DNA of 64,000 nucleotides from Nitratireductor alexandrii (GCF_004000215.1 NZ_RBVY01000005.1:248001-312000); one strand, 5' to 3'. Positions 8,275 to 18,516 are shown, counted from the stretch's first letter. Translations and numbers: made by a program. The notes: generated by a model not told the origin, from the sequence alone.

Positions 8275-8861
8275 TCGGCAGCCGGTCTCGGCTCGCGCGC
8301 CATGAGCCGGAGCGTCAAGGCACCGAGCGCCGCTTTGAGAACCGCGCCGGCGAGGAAAGGCACGATCCCGGCCATCACCGCCTGCTGCGGGCCGATCAGG
8401 GCCGCCAGCCATGCCGCGCCGACCACGAGGCAAAGCAGATTGCTGATCAGCATGCCGACAAAGGCCAGAGCGGGACGATGGCCGTTCCATCCGCGCTCGG
8501 CCAGCCAGCCCATGGCCATGCCCGCGACCGGAAAGGCAAAGAGATAACCGGCGGTCGGCCCGACGAAATGGTGCGCGCCCGCGGCCCCGCCGGCGAGAAC
8601 CGGCAGACCAAGCGCGCCTTCCAGCAGCCAGGCGGCGATGGTGACGCCGCCGAGGCGCCAGCCGTAAAGCGCGCCCACCAGCGCGACGGCGAAAGTCTGC
8701 ATCGTCACCGGGACGGGGATCATCGGCACTTCGATATAGGACGACAGCGCAAGAAACAGGCTGCCGAAAAACACCGCGCCGATCCTCCAGATCAGCGGGC
8801 GACGCTGCAGATCGAGCGGACTGAAGGCCGGCCTTTGCCGGGCGCTGGTCGAGAGGGTCAT
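8271..8861 (-). CDS. bioY: Biotin transporter BioY (ECF S component)
   Basis: A 196-residue integral membrane protein with six hydrophobic segments and the BioY features: IEVPMIPVPVTMQTFAVALVGALYG near the N-terminus, GLPVLAGGAAGAHHFVGPTAGYLFAFPVAG in the middle, and KAALGA near the C-terminus. BioY binds biotin and imports it, alone or with the ECF components BioM and BioN, which are not in the window. Its start codon lies 16 bases downstream of a perfect BioR box, and the bioR gene itself is nearby on the same strand, so biotin repression is expected. The downstream DUF1284 gene overlaps its stop. Confidence 0.95.
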   Translation of the reverse strand: MTLSTSARQRPAFSPLDLQRRPLIWRIGAVFFGSLFLALSSYIEVPMIPVPVTMQTFAVALVGALYGWRLGGVTIAAWLLEGALGLPVLAGGAAGAHHFVGPTAGYLFAFPVAGMAMGWLAERGWNGHRPALAFVGMLISNLLCLVVGAAWLAALIGPQQAVMAGIVPFLAGAVLKAALGALTLRLMAREPRPAAE

Positions 8862-8877
8862 GGCTGTCCTTTTCAGA

Positions 8878-8887
8878 TTATAGATAA
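8878..8887. promoter_or_regulatory. BioR box upstream of bioY
   Basis: TTATAGATAA matches the published BioR consensus TTATMKATAA at every position. It lies 16 bases before the bioY start on the minus strand, as expected for repression of biotin uptake. Confidence 0.88.
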
Positions 8888-9110
8888 TTTGGATATTCTA
8901 TCGCTAATGGAGTCCACAAAACCGTGCCCATTGCAAGCCCGGCGGGCGCATCCGCCCCTGCGCCCGGCGCAAAGCGTTTCAGCAACAGGAAAATTGCGCT
9001 GGCCGCCAGGCGGCCGTCAGGCGGCGGGCCTTATGCGCGCGGCGTCGCCCGCCGCACCCGATTCGGCAATCCGCGACCCGTCTTTGTGCCGCCTGGTTTT
9101 CTGGCGCGCC

Positions 9111-9761
9111 CTATCGCCCTGCGCCGACGGCGCCCGGCCGTTCCGGTTTTTTTCCGATCCACTGCACATGCCGCGCAAGCACGGCCGTGGCGGCATCGAT
9201 GTCACCCGCACGCAGTGCCGCGAGGATGGCCCTGTGATCGCGATCCGTCGGCGTTTCCCACTCCGCCCGCCAGCCCGAAAACAGGAAGCGGGCGCTGGCG
9301 ATATGCAGATCGTCGATGGTCCGCAGCAGGCGCGGCATGCCGCAGGGCGTGATGATCAGCCGGTGGAAGGCGCGGTTGGCGTCTTCCCAGGCCTGCACGT
9401 CGCCCGCCTGATCGCCGGCGCGCGTGGCCTCCTCGGCCTGGTCCAGAATGGCCTTGGTCAGATGCGGCGCGGCGTTGCGCAAGGCGAGCACCTCGAGCGC
9501 GGCGCGCATCGCGGCGACCTCGCGCACCTCCTCCAGGCTGAAGCCCGCTACCCGAACGCCCCGGTGCGGCTCGCTTTCCACCAGCCCCTGCGCTTCGAGG
9601 CGCCGGAAGGCTTCCCGTACCGGCACATGGCTGGCGCCGAACTCATCGGCGATTTGGTCCTGCCGCAGCCGCGCGCCGGCGCCGATCCGGCCGGAGATGA
9701 TGCGCTCGGCGAGTTCGCGGCCGATCCGCGCGGCAACGGGTTCTGATTTGTGACGCGACAT
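9111..9761 (-). CDS. bioR: Biotin repressor BioR (GntR family, FCD subfamily)
   Basis: A 216-residue GntR-family regulator. Residues about 10-75 are the winged helix (GRELAERIISGRIGAGARLRQDQIADEFGASHVPVREAFRRLEAQGLV). The rest is an all-helical FCD sensor domain with likely metal or ligand histidines (NRAFHRLI, DRDHRAI). The BioR identity rests on two perfect BioR boxes: one four bases upstream of its own start (9766-9775) and one in front of bioY. Autoregulation and bioY control are known for BioR in alphaproteobacteria. The start at 9761 places the box directly upstream. The 223 bases between this gene and the bioY box contain no gene. Confidence 0.9.
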   Translation of the reverse strand: MSRHKSEPVAARIGRELAERIISGRIGAGARLRQDQIADEFGASHVPVREAFRRLEAQGLVESEPHRGVRVAGFSLEEVREVAAMRAALEVLALRNAAPHLTKAILDQAEEATRAGDQAGDVQAWEDANRAFHRLIITPCGMPRLLRTIDDLHIASARFLFSGWRAEWETPTDRDHRAILAALRAGDIDAATAVLARHVQWIGKKPERPGAVGAGR

Positions 9762-9765
9762 GGGA

Positions 9766-9775
9766 TTATAGATAA
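9766..9775. promoter_or_regulatory. BioR box upstream of bioR (autoregulation)
   Basis: A second exact TTATAGATAA starts four bases before the bioR ATG. Two identical copies inside 900 bp, each abutting a biotin gene, make chance unlikely. Binding so close to the start codon would block transcription initiation. Confidence 0.88.
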
Positions 9776-9824
9776 TGCCAACAAGACGCCCCGTCGAGTG
9801 TGCCGCAGGCGGGCGCCGCCGGCT

Positions 9825-10937
9825 TCACACCAGGTCCAGCGTGATCGCAATCGGACAATGGTCGGATGCCTTCGGCCGGTCCCAGCCGATGCGCGGATAG
9901 CGCTCCACCGCCTGGCCGGGCGGAAACAGCGTCCGGAACGGCTGCCCGGCGCGGATGATGTCGGGCACGGCCTTGGCATTGCCGCGCGCCAGCGCCGGCG
10001 ACAGCAAGATGTAGTCGAGCTGGCACAGATGGCGCTCCTGCGGCCCGCGCGTGTGATAGAGCGTCCAGCGATCCAGTTCGGGCCGCCGCTCGACCGGATT
10101 GATGCTGAAACCGTCCTCGGTCAAAAGATCGACGCTGGAAAACGCTTCGCGCACCGGCGTGAAGTCGTAGCCGGAAAACCGGTCGCCGCTGATGACGACC
10201 CGTTCCTGGTAGTCGTTCATGTCGCCGCAAATCACCCACCGCTTGTCCGCCGCCTCGCCGGCCCCGAAGCGTTCCTGGATGATGCGGCGCACCGCGCGGG
10301 CCTCGGCAATCCGCACCGGCATGCTTGCATCCCGGCCCGACAGGCCGTTGCGCGGCGTGCCCATCGACTTGAAATGAACCGTGTAGATGGTCAGAGGCTG
10401 CCCGTCGACCAGCACGTCGACCTCCAGGCAGTCGCGGCGGAAGATGCGGGCAAACGGTTCGATGCCCAGCTCCGCCAGTTCGGGCGTATGCAGGTCGAAA
10501 TCCTCGAAGGTAACGTGGGCATGGCTCGTCATGGCGACGAATTCGATCGGCTGGCCGTGCCTGGTTTCCGGCCGCATCATCACCGCGACGTCGATACCGC
10601 GGCCGTCATTGCCGGCCGTCATGTATTTGTGGCGATAGCCGCGCCCGACCATCTTGAACAGGTAGCCGTATTCGAACGCCTTCAGCGCGTCGAGATTGTC
10701 GACTTCCTGGAGACAGAGGATGTCCGCGCCGGTTTCGGCGATGGCAAGCGCGGACAGTTGGCGGGCGTCGTCGGTATGCGCGATCGCGCGCGCCCGCTCG
10801 ACCTCGCGATATTCGGCCTCGTCCTTGATGTCGAACAGCGCCACGGCCCTGTCCTGCCAAAGCTCGTTGCGATACCCGGAAAAATCGAACCTGTTCATCA
10901 GGTTCTCGATATTGAAACTGGCGACGCGCACGGACAT
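9825..10937 (-). CDS. Endonuclease/exonuclease/phosphatase family protein
   Basis: A 370-residue protein of the DNase I/sphingomyelinase-like fold. It begins VRVASFNIENLMNRF, with the metal-binding Asn of the family. The other motifs are the metal-binding Glu in DILCLQEVDN, the catalytic-type TIYTVHFKSMG, the Asp/Asn pair in WVICGDMNDY, and the terminal KASDHCPIAITLDL with the active-site Asp-His. Family members hydrolyse phosphodiester or phosphomonoester bonds, and the substrate here is unknown. I chose MSVRVASFN at 10937; in-frame ATGs at 10946 and 10967 are possible and none has a clear ribosome site. No signal peptide is evident, so it is probably cytoplasmic. Confidence 0.85.
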   Translation of the reverse strand: MSVRVASFNIENLMNRFDFSGYRNELWQDRAVALFDIKDEAEYREVERARAIAHTDDARQLSALAIAETGADILCLQEVDNLDALKAFEYGYLFKMVGRGYRHKYMTAGNDGRGIDVAVMMRPETRHGQPIEFVAMTSHAHVTFEDFDLHTPELAELGIEPFARIFRRDCLEVDVLVDGQPLTIYTVHFKSMGTPRNGLSGRDASMPVRIAEARAVRRIIQERFGAGEAADKRWVICGDMNDYQERVVISGDRFSGYDFTPVREAFSSVDLLTEDGFSINPVERRPELDRWTLYHTRGPQERHLCQLDYILLSPALARGNAKAVPDIIRAGQPFRTLFPPGQAVERYPRIGWDRPKASDHCPIAITLDLV

Positions 10938-11116
10938 GGGCGGCATATTTGCCCGCCCCCACCGCAAATAACAAGGCAGCGATCACGCTTGCGCGCGCAG
11001 CGGTTGAAAAGCTTCCGTTCATCCCTAGTTCAGGTAGGATTGGCTAGTAGGAGTGTTTGCTACGGCTTTCTGGGCCCCGTGGGCGCGGGAAGACAACTGC
11101 GCAAGGAGGCTCGACA

Positions 11117-11632
11117 ATGTCCAGAATCTTTCCGCTCTTCGTTTGGTGCGCGGCGCTTGTCGTCGGCGCGCTGTCGATGAGCACCAATTCGGCTTCGGCC
11201 GGCGAGCGCATCTGGCGCCACGGCGGCGGTCTGACCGCGATCGGCTGCGCCGGCGGCTCGACCGATTGCCCAACGATCATCAATCGCGGCGGCGGCGTCT
11301 ATTTCGACCGCCGGGCGAAGCGCCGCCATGTCTACAGGGATCGCGATTTCCGCGATCGCCGCGTCTACAAGCGCCGTTATGATCGTCGTCACAATCGGCG
11401 CATCTATCGCCACGGCGGACCGCGGATCTATCTCAACGTGCCCGGGCTGCTTTACGATGCCTATCCGCCGCGGCGCCACGTGCAGCCGCGCCGTTATTAC
11501 AAGCGGCATCGCGGCCTTTCGAACGCCCATATCCAGTGGTGTTTCGACCGCTACCGGTCGTATCGGGTGCGCGACAACACGTTTCAGCCTTATCACGGCC
11601 GGCGGCGCCAATGCGTGTCGCCTTATAGCTGA
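11117..11632 (+). CDS. BA14K family (lectin-like) secreted protein
   Basis: A 171-residue protein with an N-terminal signal peptide ending near NSASA, a middle rich in Arg, Tyr and His ([18 protein letters not shown]), and the C-terminal BA14K signature [24 protein letters not shown] followed by RRQCVSPYS. The family is named after the Brucella 14-kDa lectin-like immunogenic protein and is widespread in Hyphomicrobiales. It is exported, and its glycan-binding role here is only inferred. AGGAGG at 11104-11109, seven bases before the ATG, fixes the start. A strong intrinsic terminator follows at 11662-11685. Confidence 0.9.
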   Translation: MSRIFPLFVWCAALVVGALSMSTNSASAGERIWRHGGGLTAIGCAGGSTDCPTIINRGGGVYFDRRAKRRHVYRDRDFRDRRVYKRRYDRRHNRRIYRHGGPRIYLNVPGLLYDAYPPRRHVQPRRYYKRHRGLSNAHIQWCFDRYRSYRVRDNTFQPYHGRRRQCVSPYS

Positions 11633-11661
11633 ACCGGCCCGGCCGACGGCCGGATCCCAAG

Positions 11662-11685
11662 CGCCGCCCTTCGGGGCGGCGTTTT
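11662..11685 (+). terminator. Intrinsic terminator after the BA14K gene
   Basis: The stem is CGCCGCCC (11662-11669) and GGGCGGCG (11674-11681), with a TTCG tetraloop and TTTT directly after. It lies 30 bases past the BA14K stop. Confidence 0.85.
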
Positions 11686-11778
11686 GCGTTTCGCGGCAAG
11701 ACCGGGAGCGGCCCGGCATTACGGCTGGCCGGCCCGCCCCACGCCGCGGCCGGCCAGCCTGGCATGCGCCTGTTTTTG

Positions 11779-12069
11779 TTATGTGAAGCGCACGCCGATC
11801 TCGCCGATGCCGCGCCAGCACACATCGGCTTCGTGGGTGATGGTCTCGCCGGCAATGTGCAGCCGGAACCGGCGCGGCACACCGAGCGTGTCGCCGAAGG
11901 CGAGTTTCGCGCCCCGTTCCGACAGGTTGCGCACCACGCATTCGCTCGCGCCGTAGCCGTTGTTGAAGGTGAGCTTCGCGCCTTTCAAAACCCGATGGCG
12001 CAGTTCGCGGCGACGGTCGGGGAAAATGCGGCCATCGATGGCGATCGACTTCTTGGTAATCGGCATCAT
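11779..12069 (-). CDS. PilZ domain protein (probable c-di-GMP receptor)
   Basis: A 96-residue single-domain PilZ protein. The N-terminal Arg motif (DRRRELRHRVLKGAKL) and the NLSERGAKLAF loop correspond to the RxxxR and [DN]xSxxG elements that bind cyclic di-GMP, though the first position of the second motif is Asn rather than Asp. It ends with the beta-strand pattern TITHEADVCWRGIGEIGVRF. AGGAGG six bases before the ATG at 12069 supports this start over the longer upstream frame. PilZ proteins act by allosteric contact with partners, and no partner is obvious here. A GGDEF protein that could make the ligand lies at 26.8 kb. Confidence 0.85.
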   Translation of the reverse strand: MMPITKKSIAIDGRIFPDRRRELRHRVLKGAKLTFNNGYGASECVVRNLSERGAKLAFGDTLGVPRRFRLHIAGETITHEADVCWRGIGEIGVRFT

Positions 12070-12136
12070 GTCGAGCCTCCTCGCATTGATGGGGCTCTCG
12101 AAGCGAATTTCGTGCCACGATGAGTGTGCCGAAACG

Positions 12137-12177
12137 GCACAGGCGCCGGACCAGAAGGCCGGCGCCTGTGCTTTTTT
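12137..12177 (+). terminator. Strong intrinsic terminator oriented on the plus strand
   Basis: A perfect 13-bp stem, GCACAGGCGCCGG (12137-12149) with CCGGCGCCTGTGC (12159-12171), has a 9-base loop and is followed by six T on the plus strand. Both flanking genes (PilZ and ilvC) are on the minus strand, where no T-run follows the stem. It may still serve ilvC as a weak reverse terminator, or end an unannotated plus-strand transcript. Confidence 0.7.
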
Positions 12178-12227
12178 GCAGTTTCTGCGAAGGCCCGCCC
12201 GGCCGCAACCGGCGGCAGGCCCACCCG

Positions 12228-13930
<1,703 letters not shown>

Positions 13931-13963
13931 CTCTGTCTCCGGCGGTAAACCGCCCAGCGGTGT

Positions 13964-13978
13964 ACCGTACGTTACGGT
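13964..13978. promoter_or_regulatory. Candidate TetR operator (ACCGTA-N3-TACGGT)
   Basis: A perfect 6-bp inverted repeat with a 3-base spacer lies about 34 bases upstream of the proposed TTG start of the TetR gene. Position and symmetry suit autoregulation of the tetR-ilvC unit. There is no experimental support. Confidence 0.4.
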
Positions 13979-14017
13979 TCGGTCGTCATAGCGCTTTGCC
14001 CCCACGCCATGCAAGGC

Positions 14018-15238
14018 CTATATGGCGCGCCAGTCGATCTCGCGAAGCCCGATCGGGCGAAACGGGGCGGCCAGCGTGCCGGCCACCATCGCCGCCAAGA
14101 TCTGCGGCACGGGCGGGATATGGGCGAGCGTGGCCACAAGCCGGTCGCGCACGAATGGCATCACCGCGGAGTCGGACTGGTAAAACGGCGTCAGGGCCGC
14201 CGACAATGCCTGGAACGTGCGCACGTGCCAGCGTCGCATCGCGCAATAGGCATCGAGGGCCGCCGCCACGTCGCGCGCCCTGTCCAATGCGTGCGCCAGC
14301 GCGGCCGCGTCGAGCAGCGCCATATTGGCGCCCTGCCCCAGTTGCGGGCTGGTCGAGTGCGCGGCATCGCCGATCACCGCCAGCCCGCGCCCGGCCGGAA
14401 CCTTGAGCGTATGGTGCCCATAGCGCGCCAGGGTGAGCTGGTCGAAATCCGCGATCTGGTCGAGATAGGCCCGCGTTTCGGGCCAGAGCCGTTCGACCCG
14501 CCCTTTCCAGGCCTCCAGTCCGGCCGTGCGAACCGCGGCCGCCTGCGCCGGTTTCAGGCTCCAGAAAAACGCCGCCTGCGCCTCGCCGTCCGGCCTTGGT
14601 CGGCCGATCGGCAGAACGCCGATCATCACGCTGGCCTTGTCGTAGCGCTGCACCAGCGCGTGCGGGTCGAAACCGTCGCCGCGCCAGTCGAGCGAAGCCC
14701 AGAACGCGCCATAGGCGAGCGGCCGCGGCTCGCACGGCCGGCGCGCATGCCGCTTCAGCTTCGAGCGCGCGCCGCTGGCATCGACGACGAGATCGAACGG
14801 GCCGAACAGACGCCCGGTCGCGGTGACGATCCGCGGCCGCGCCCCCGTCACGTCGAGCGCCTCGATCTCGGTGCCCGTTTCCACGCCGATATCGGCCGCC
14901 CTGACCGCGTCGAACAACACGTCGAACAGGGCGGCGCGGTGCACGGACAGGCCGAAGCGGCCGCCGCGCCACGCCGCGTAGCGCACATCCAGCACCGTGC
15001 GCCCCGACCGCGCGTCGCTGCCGTGCAGCCGCTCGATGCGGCTGCCGCGCGGCACGATCGCGTCGAGAAGGCCGAGCGCGGCCAGTACCGTCAGCCCGGT
15101 CGGCTGCAGGATCAGTCCCGAGCCCAATGGCTGCGCTGCCTCGAAACGCTCGAAAACCGTCACCCGGTGCCCGGCCCGGTCGAGAAAAAGCGCCGCGGCG
15201 AGCCCGGCCGGGCCAGCTCCGGCGATCGCGATGTCCAT
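14018..15238 (-). CDS. FAD-dependent monooxygenase (PHBH/UbiH-like)
   Basis: A 406-residue flavoprotein monooxygenase. The Rossmann FAD motif opens the protein (DIAIAGAGPAGLAAALFLDRAGHRVTVFE). The DG-type motif is present in an altered form in FDLVVDASGARSKLK. The C-terminal FAD motif GDAAHSTSPQLGQGANMALLDAAALA is clear. Members hydroxylate aromatic or quinone-like substrates with NAD(P)H and O2; the substrate here is unknown. I chose the ATG at 15238, just before the Rossmann strand; a longer frame to 15274 lacks a ribosome site. It is probably a single gene, as the TetR gene downstream has its own likely operator. Confidence 0.88.
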   Translation of the reverse strand: MDIAIAGAGPAGLAAALFLDRAGHRVTVFERFEAAQPLGSGLILQPTGLTVLAALGLLDAIVPRGSRIERLHGSDARSGRTVLDVRYAAWRGGRFGLSVHRAALFDVLFDAVRAADIGVETGTEIEALDVTGARPRIVTATGRLFGPFDLVVDASGARSKLKRHARRPCEPRPLAYGAFWASLDWRGDGFDPHALVQRYDKASVMIGVLPIGRPRPDGEAQAAFFWSLKPAQAAAVRTAGLEAWKGRVERLWPETRAYLDQIADFDQLTLARYGHHTLKVPAGRGLAVIGDAAHSTSPQLGQGANMALLDAAALAHALDRARDVAAALDAYCAMRRWHVRTFQALSAALTPFYQSDSAVMPFVRDRLVATLAHIPPVPQILAAMVAGTLAAPFRPIGLREIDWRAI

Positions 15239-15449
15239 ATGGTCGAAATCCCCCGTTCGACCACGAAATGGCACGCCGGGCGCGGCCCTGACAAGCGAAA
15301 GGCCGCGCGGCCGTCATTCGCGCGGCCCGCGCCGGGTCGACCGGCCACGGCGTTTCGGCACGGCCCCGCCAGACGGTACCGTGATGAGCGCTTGGGATAT
15401 CCGTGGATGCCTTGGCTTGAAAACCCGTCCGGCTTTCAGGTGCGAAAGC

Positions 15450-16004
15450 CTAGCGTCCGCATTGACGCATCTGCCTGGCATAGGAATTGGCCATGTTGGC
15501 GGCCTTGCGGGCGGATTTCTGCATGCCGGCATTGCCCCGCCACACGCCGCGCGCATAGCCGGCCTGACCGGCATAATAAGCCAGATAGAGACTGTAGGCG
15601 TCGTTGAGCGCGATGCCGTTCTTGCGATGGCTGTTATAGTGATACCAGCCCACGAAGTGGATCGCGTCGGCGAAATCGGTTCGGCTCGCCCGCCAGCGGC
15701 CGGTCTCGCGCTTATATCCCTGCCAGGTGCCGTCGAGCGCCTGCGAATAGCCGTAGGCGGTCGATTTGCGCTTCCAGGGAATGATCCCGAGCAGTTTCTT
15801 GCGCGGCGGCCGCGCATCGGAATCGAAACCGGACTCGATGCGGATGGTCGCCATCAGAACCGACGCCGGAACGCCGTATTCGCGCTCCGTCTTTTTGGCC
15901 GCCCGGTACCAATTGCCGAACCAGCCGTCCTTCTGGTCGAAGACGGTGCACACATTGTTGATGCCGCGCGGCGTGGACCCACAACCTGCGAGCGCGATCA
16001 ACAA
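15450..16004 (-). CDS. Lytic transglycosylase (SLT domain) lipoprotein
   Basis: About 184 residues with a lipobox (LIALAGCGS), so a probable outer-membrane lipoprotein. The domain resembles soluble lytic transglycosylases: catalytic-type glutamate in TIRIESGFD, then YGYSQALDGTWQGYK and a Tyr-rich YSLYLAYYAGQAGYARG. These enzymes cleave peptidoglycan to 1,6-anhydro sugars. The start is a problem. TTG at 16004 gives only a short hydrophobic stretch before the lipobox, while the in-frame codons upstream (FVIRTVVAIV) would make a better signal peptide but contain no ATG, GTG or TTG. An ATT start is possible. Confidence 0.8.
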   Translation of the reverse strand: MLIALAGCGSTPRGINNVCTVFDQKDGWFGNWYRAAKKTEREYGVPASVLMATIRIESGFDSDARPPRKKLLGIIPWKRKSTAYGYSQALDGTWQGYKRETGRWRASRTDFADAIHFVGWYHYNSHRKNGIALNDAYSLYLAYYAGQAGYARGVWRGNAGMQKSARKAANMANSYARQMRQCGR

Positions 16005-16025
16005 GACGATGGCGACGACGGTACG

Positions 16026-16055
16026 AATAACAAATCCTCGTGCTCTGACGAGGAT
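16026..16055 (-). terminator. Probable intrinsic terminator of pdxJ
   Basis: The stem ATCCTCGT with ACGAGGAT (16034-16055) is perfect with a 6-base loop. On the minus strand it is followed by TTGTTATT. It lies 54 bases past the pdxJ stop and just upstream of the transglycosylase gene, leaving little room for a promoter between them. Confidence 0.65.
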
Positions 16056-16108
16056 GTAATCGCTAAAATCCTAATAAATTCTGACCGAATTGCGGGTCCC
16101 GCGCGCTG

Positions 16109-16858
16109 CTACTGGCCCGCGCAGGCGCGCAGGAACCGCCTCACCGTCTCGGCCATGCCGTGTTCGAGCGCGTCGGCGGTCAGGCCCTGGCCGATCGAGA
16201 CTTCCGCCAAATGCGGAATCGCCCGCGCCAGCGCCGGCAGATTGGCGACCGTCAAATCGTGGCCGGCATTGACGCCGAGCCCGGCATCTTTTGCGAGCAA
16301 CGCGGTTTCTTTGAGCTTTTCCAGCTCTTTGGCCGCCTTTTTGGAATCGTCGTAGCAGGCGCCGTAGGGCCCGGTATAGAATTCGACCCGGTCGGCGCCC
16401 GTCGCCCGGGCCGCGGCGATCTGGCCCTGCGAGGCATCGGGGTCGCAAAACAGCGACACCCGCGCCCCGTTCGCCTTCAGCCGCGCGACGATGGCGCGCA
16501 GAATGTCGCCATTGACGACGAAATCCCAGCCGTGATCGGAGGTCGCCTGCTCGGGGTCGTCCGGCACCAGCGTCACCTGCTCGGGTTCCGCCTTCTCCAC
16601 CAGATCGAGGAAATCCTGCGTCGGATATCCCTCGATGTTGAATTCGCGGTCGGGAAACTCGTCGTCGATCAGCGCCCGGATCTGTGGCACGTCGGTGAAG
16701 CGTATATGGCGCTGATCGGGGCGCGGATGCACGGTCAGCCCGCCCGCGCCCGCCGCCAGCGCGATGCGACCGAGACCCGTCACGCTCGGCCATGGCAGGT
16801 CGCGCCGGTTGCGCAGCATCGCGATGGCGTTGAGGTTTACGGACAGTTTTGCCGGCAT
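16109..16858 (-). CDS. pdxJ: Pyridoxine 5'-phosphate synthase
   Basis: A 249-residue TIM-barrel enzyme of DXP-dependent vitamin B6 synthesis. It condenses 1-deoxyxylulose 5-phosphate with 3-amino-2-oxopropyl phosphate. Family landmarks are the start [15 protein letters not shown], the active-site [62 protein letters not shown] and [13 protein letters not shown]. The start at 16858 gives the usual alphaproteobacterial length; the upstream in-frame extension does not resemble the family. It is followed by a short hairpin terminator. The companion gene pdxA is not in the window. Confidence 0.96.
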   Translation of the reverse strand: MPAKLSVNLNAIAMLRNRRDLPWPSVTGLGRIALAAGAGGLTVHPRPDQRHIRFTDVPQIRALIDDEFPDREFNIEGYPTQDFLDLVEKAEPEQVTLVPDDPEQATSDHGWDFVVNGDILRAIVARLKANGARVSLFCDPDASQGQIAAARATGADRVEFYTGPYGACYDDSKKAAKELEKLKETALLAKDAGLGVNAGHDLTVANLPALARAIPHLAEVSIGQGLTADALEHGMAETVRRFLRACAGQ

Positions 16859-16972
16859 GGCTGACTCGCGGAATTTTCCAACGCGACGATGTATAGTCGC
16901 TTTTGCCGGAACGCACAGGACCAAACGCCGTTCATTTTATGGACAGCACAACGGCAAACGAGGATCAACATC

Positions 16973-17374
16973 ATGCTCGTCAACGAAAACCCGCCCACCA
17001 TCAAGCGCATCGACACCACCCGCGACGACGCCTACGCCTTCGACGTCACCGGCCATGTCACCGCGCCGGACATCGAAAACATGTACGGCTTGCTCGAAGG
17101 GGCCTACGAAATTCACGACAAGATCGACCTCCTGGTGCGCATGTCCGCCTATGAGGGTTTCGACTGGAGCGCGGCCTTTAAGGAATCGACCATGATCGGC
17201 AAGACCCACGCGCTGCGGCATATCCGCAAATATGCCGTCGTCGGCGGACCGGCCTGGATCGCCACCATGATGACGGTCTTCAAGCCGTTCATGTCGATGG
17301 AGATGCGCCATTTCGAGGCCGACCGGGAAGCCGAGGCCTGGGCATGGCTGGACGCCGAGCCGGCCGAAGGATAA
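16973..17374 (+). CDS. SpoIIAA-like STAS/AntiS protein
   Basis: A 133-residue cytoplasmic protein of the SpoIIAA-like family (Pfam PF11964 type), a STAS-like fold. Diagnostic stretches are AFDVTGHVTAPDIENMYGLLEGAYEIHDKIDLLVRM, a DWSAAFKE segment, and the C-terminal KYAVVGGPAWIATMMTVFKPFMSMEMRHFEADREAEAWAWL. The function of this family is not known; the fold suggests ligand binding or partner switching. GAGG lies nine bases before the chosen ATG. It is transcribed divergently from pdxJ, with about 114 bases between their starts that must hold both promoters. Confidence 0.85.
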   Translation: MLVNENPPTIKRIDTTRDDAYAFDVTGHVTAPDIENMYGLLEGAYEIHDKIDLLVRMSAYEGFDWSAAFKESTMIGKTHALRHIRKYAVVGGPAWIATMMTVFKPFMSMEMRHFEADREAEAWAWLDAEPAEG

Positions 17375-17388
17375 CGGCCGGCCGCCAT

Positions 17389-18516
17389 TCACCGCACGAT
17401 GGTCAGCCGCTCGGCGGCGCGGGTGATCGCGGTGTAAAGCCAGCGCTGGCGGGTGTCGCGGAACGCATAGCTCTCGTCGAACAGCACGACCTCGTCCCAT
17501 TGCGAGCCCTGCGCCTTGTGCACGGTGAGCGCGTAGCCGTAGTCGAAATCGTCGAAGCGCTTTTTCTGCTGCCAGGCAATGTCGGCGTCGGGCGTCTCGA
17601 AGGCGGCTTTCAACAGCTTGATCTTGGACACGCCCCGGTCGGGATCGTCCTCCTCCGGCGACACCAGAAGGTTGATGCCGGGCTTCACCGTTTCCTTCGA
17701 AGCCGTCATCACCTTCCACAAAGAGCCGTTGAGCAGGCCCTTGGCCGGATCGTTTCTCAGACACACCAGCTTGTCGCCGGCCTGCGGCAGCGGCCCGGAA
17801 AACCCCTTCAATTCGCGCAGGCGCTGGTTGTAGCGCCGCCGCGTGCGGTTGGTGCCCACAAGCACCTGGTCGGCGGACAGAACCAACTCCTGGTCGACAT
17901 CCTCGCGGCCGATCACCTGGGCGGCGCCGAAATCGCCCTTCATGAACTCGCGGCCCTCGCGCACGTCGAGCGCCAGCCGGATGATCGGATTGTCGCGCGC
18001 CTGGCGGTGGATTTCGGTCAGCAAAAAATCGGGCTCGTGCTCGGTGAAGAAGCCGCCGCCCGAAATCGGCGGCAACTGCGCCGGATCGCCCAGAACCAGC
18101 ACCGGCGTGCCGAAGGTCAAAAGATCGCGCCCCAATTGCTCGTCGACCATCGAGCACTCGTCGATGACGATCAGCTTGGCGCGCGCCACCGGGCTTTGCC
18201 GGTTGAGCGAGAAGGTCGGCGACATCGAGGTCTTGCCGGTCGTCTCGTCGGCGATCGCCTCCTCGCCGCGCGGCCGGTAGATCAGCGAATGAATGGTGCG
18301 CGCATTGGTGGCGCCCTTGGCGCGCAGAACCTGGGCGGCCTTGCCGGTGAAGGCGGCGAACTGCACCGAGCCGTCGACATGTTCGGCGAAATGGCGCGCA
18401 AGCGTCGTCTTGCCGGTGCCGGCATACCCGAACAGCCGAAAGATTTGCGGCCGGCCCTCCTTGAGCCAGCGCGATACCGCCTTCAGCGCCTCGTCCTGTT
18501 GGGGAGAAAATTGCAT
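17389..18516 (-). CDS. ATP-dependent RecD-like DNA helicase
   Basis: A 375-residue superfamily 1B helicase resembling RecD/TraA/Dda. It begins FSPQQDEALKAVSRWLKEG. Motif I is GYAGTGKTTLA, motif Ia AFTGKAA, motif II IDECSMVD, motif III GDPAQLPPI, and motif V/VI region VHKAQGSQWDEVVL with TAITRAAERL at the end. It likely unwinds DNA with 5'-3' polarity as other RecD-like enzymes do. It is shorter than RecD and lacks RecB and RecC neighbours, so it acts alone or with an unknown partner. It ends 14 bases from the stop of the SpoIIAA-like gene (convergent). Confidence 0.92.
   Translation of the reverse strand: MQFSPQQDEALKAVSRWLKEGRPQIFRLFGYAGTGKTTLARHFAEHVDGSVQFAAFTGKAAQVLRAKGATNARTIHSLIYRPRGEEAIADETTGKTSMSPTFSLNRQSPVARAKLIVIDECSMVDEQLGRDLLTFGTPVLVLGDPAQLPPISGGGFFTEHEPDFLLTEIHRQARDNPIIRLALDVREGREFMKGDFGAAQVIGREDVDQELVLSADQVLVGTNRTRRRYNQRLRELKGFSGPLPQAGDKLVCLRNDPAKGLLNGSLWKVMTASKETVKPGINLLVSPEEDDPDRGVSKIKLLKAAFETPDADIAWQQKKRFDDFDYGYALTVHKAQGSQWDEVVLFDESYAFRDTRQRWLYTAITRAAERLTIVR

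Noticed and set aside
9750-11180. A 476-residue plus-strand open frame
   Set aside because: It is the complement of the endonuclease/exonuclease/phosphatase-family gene and has no recognisable domain.
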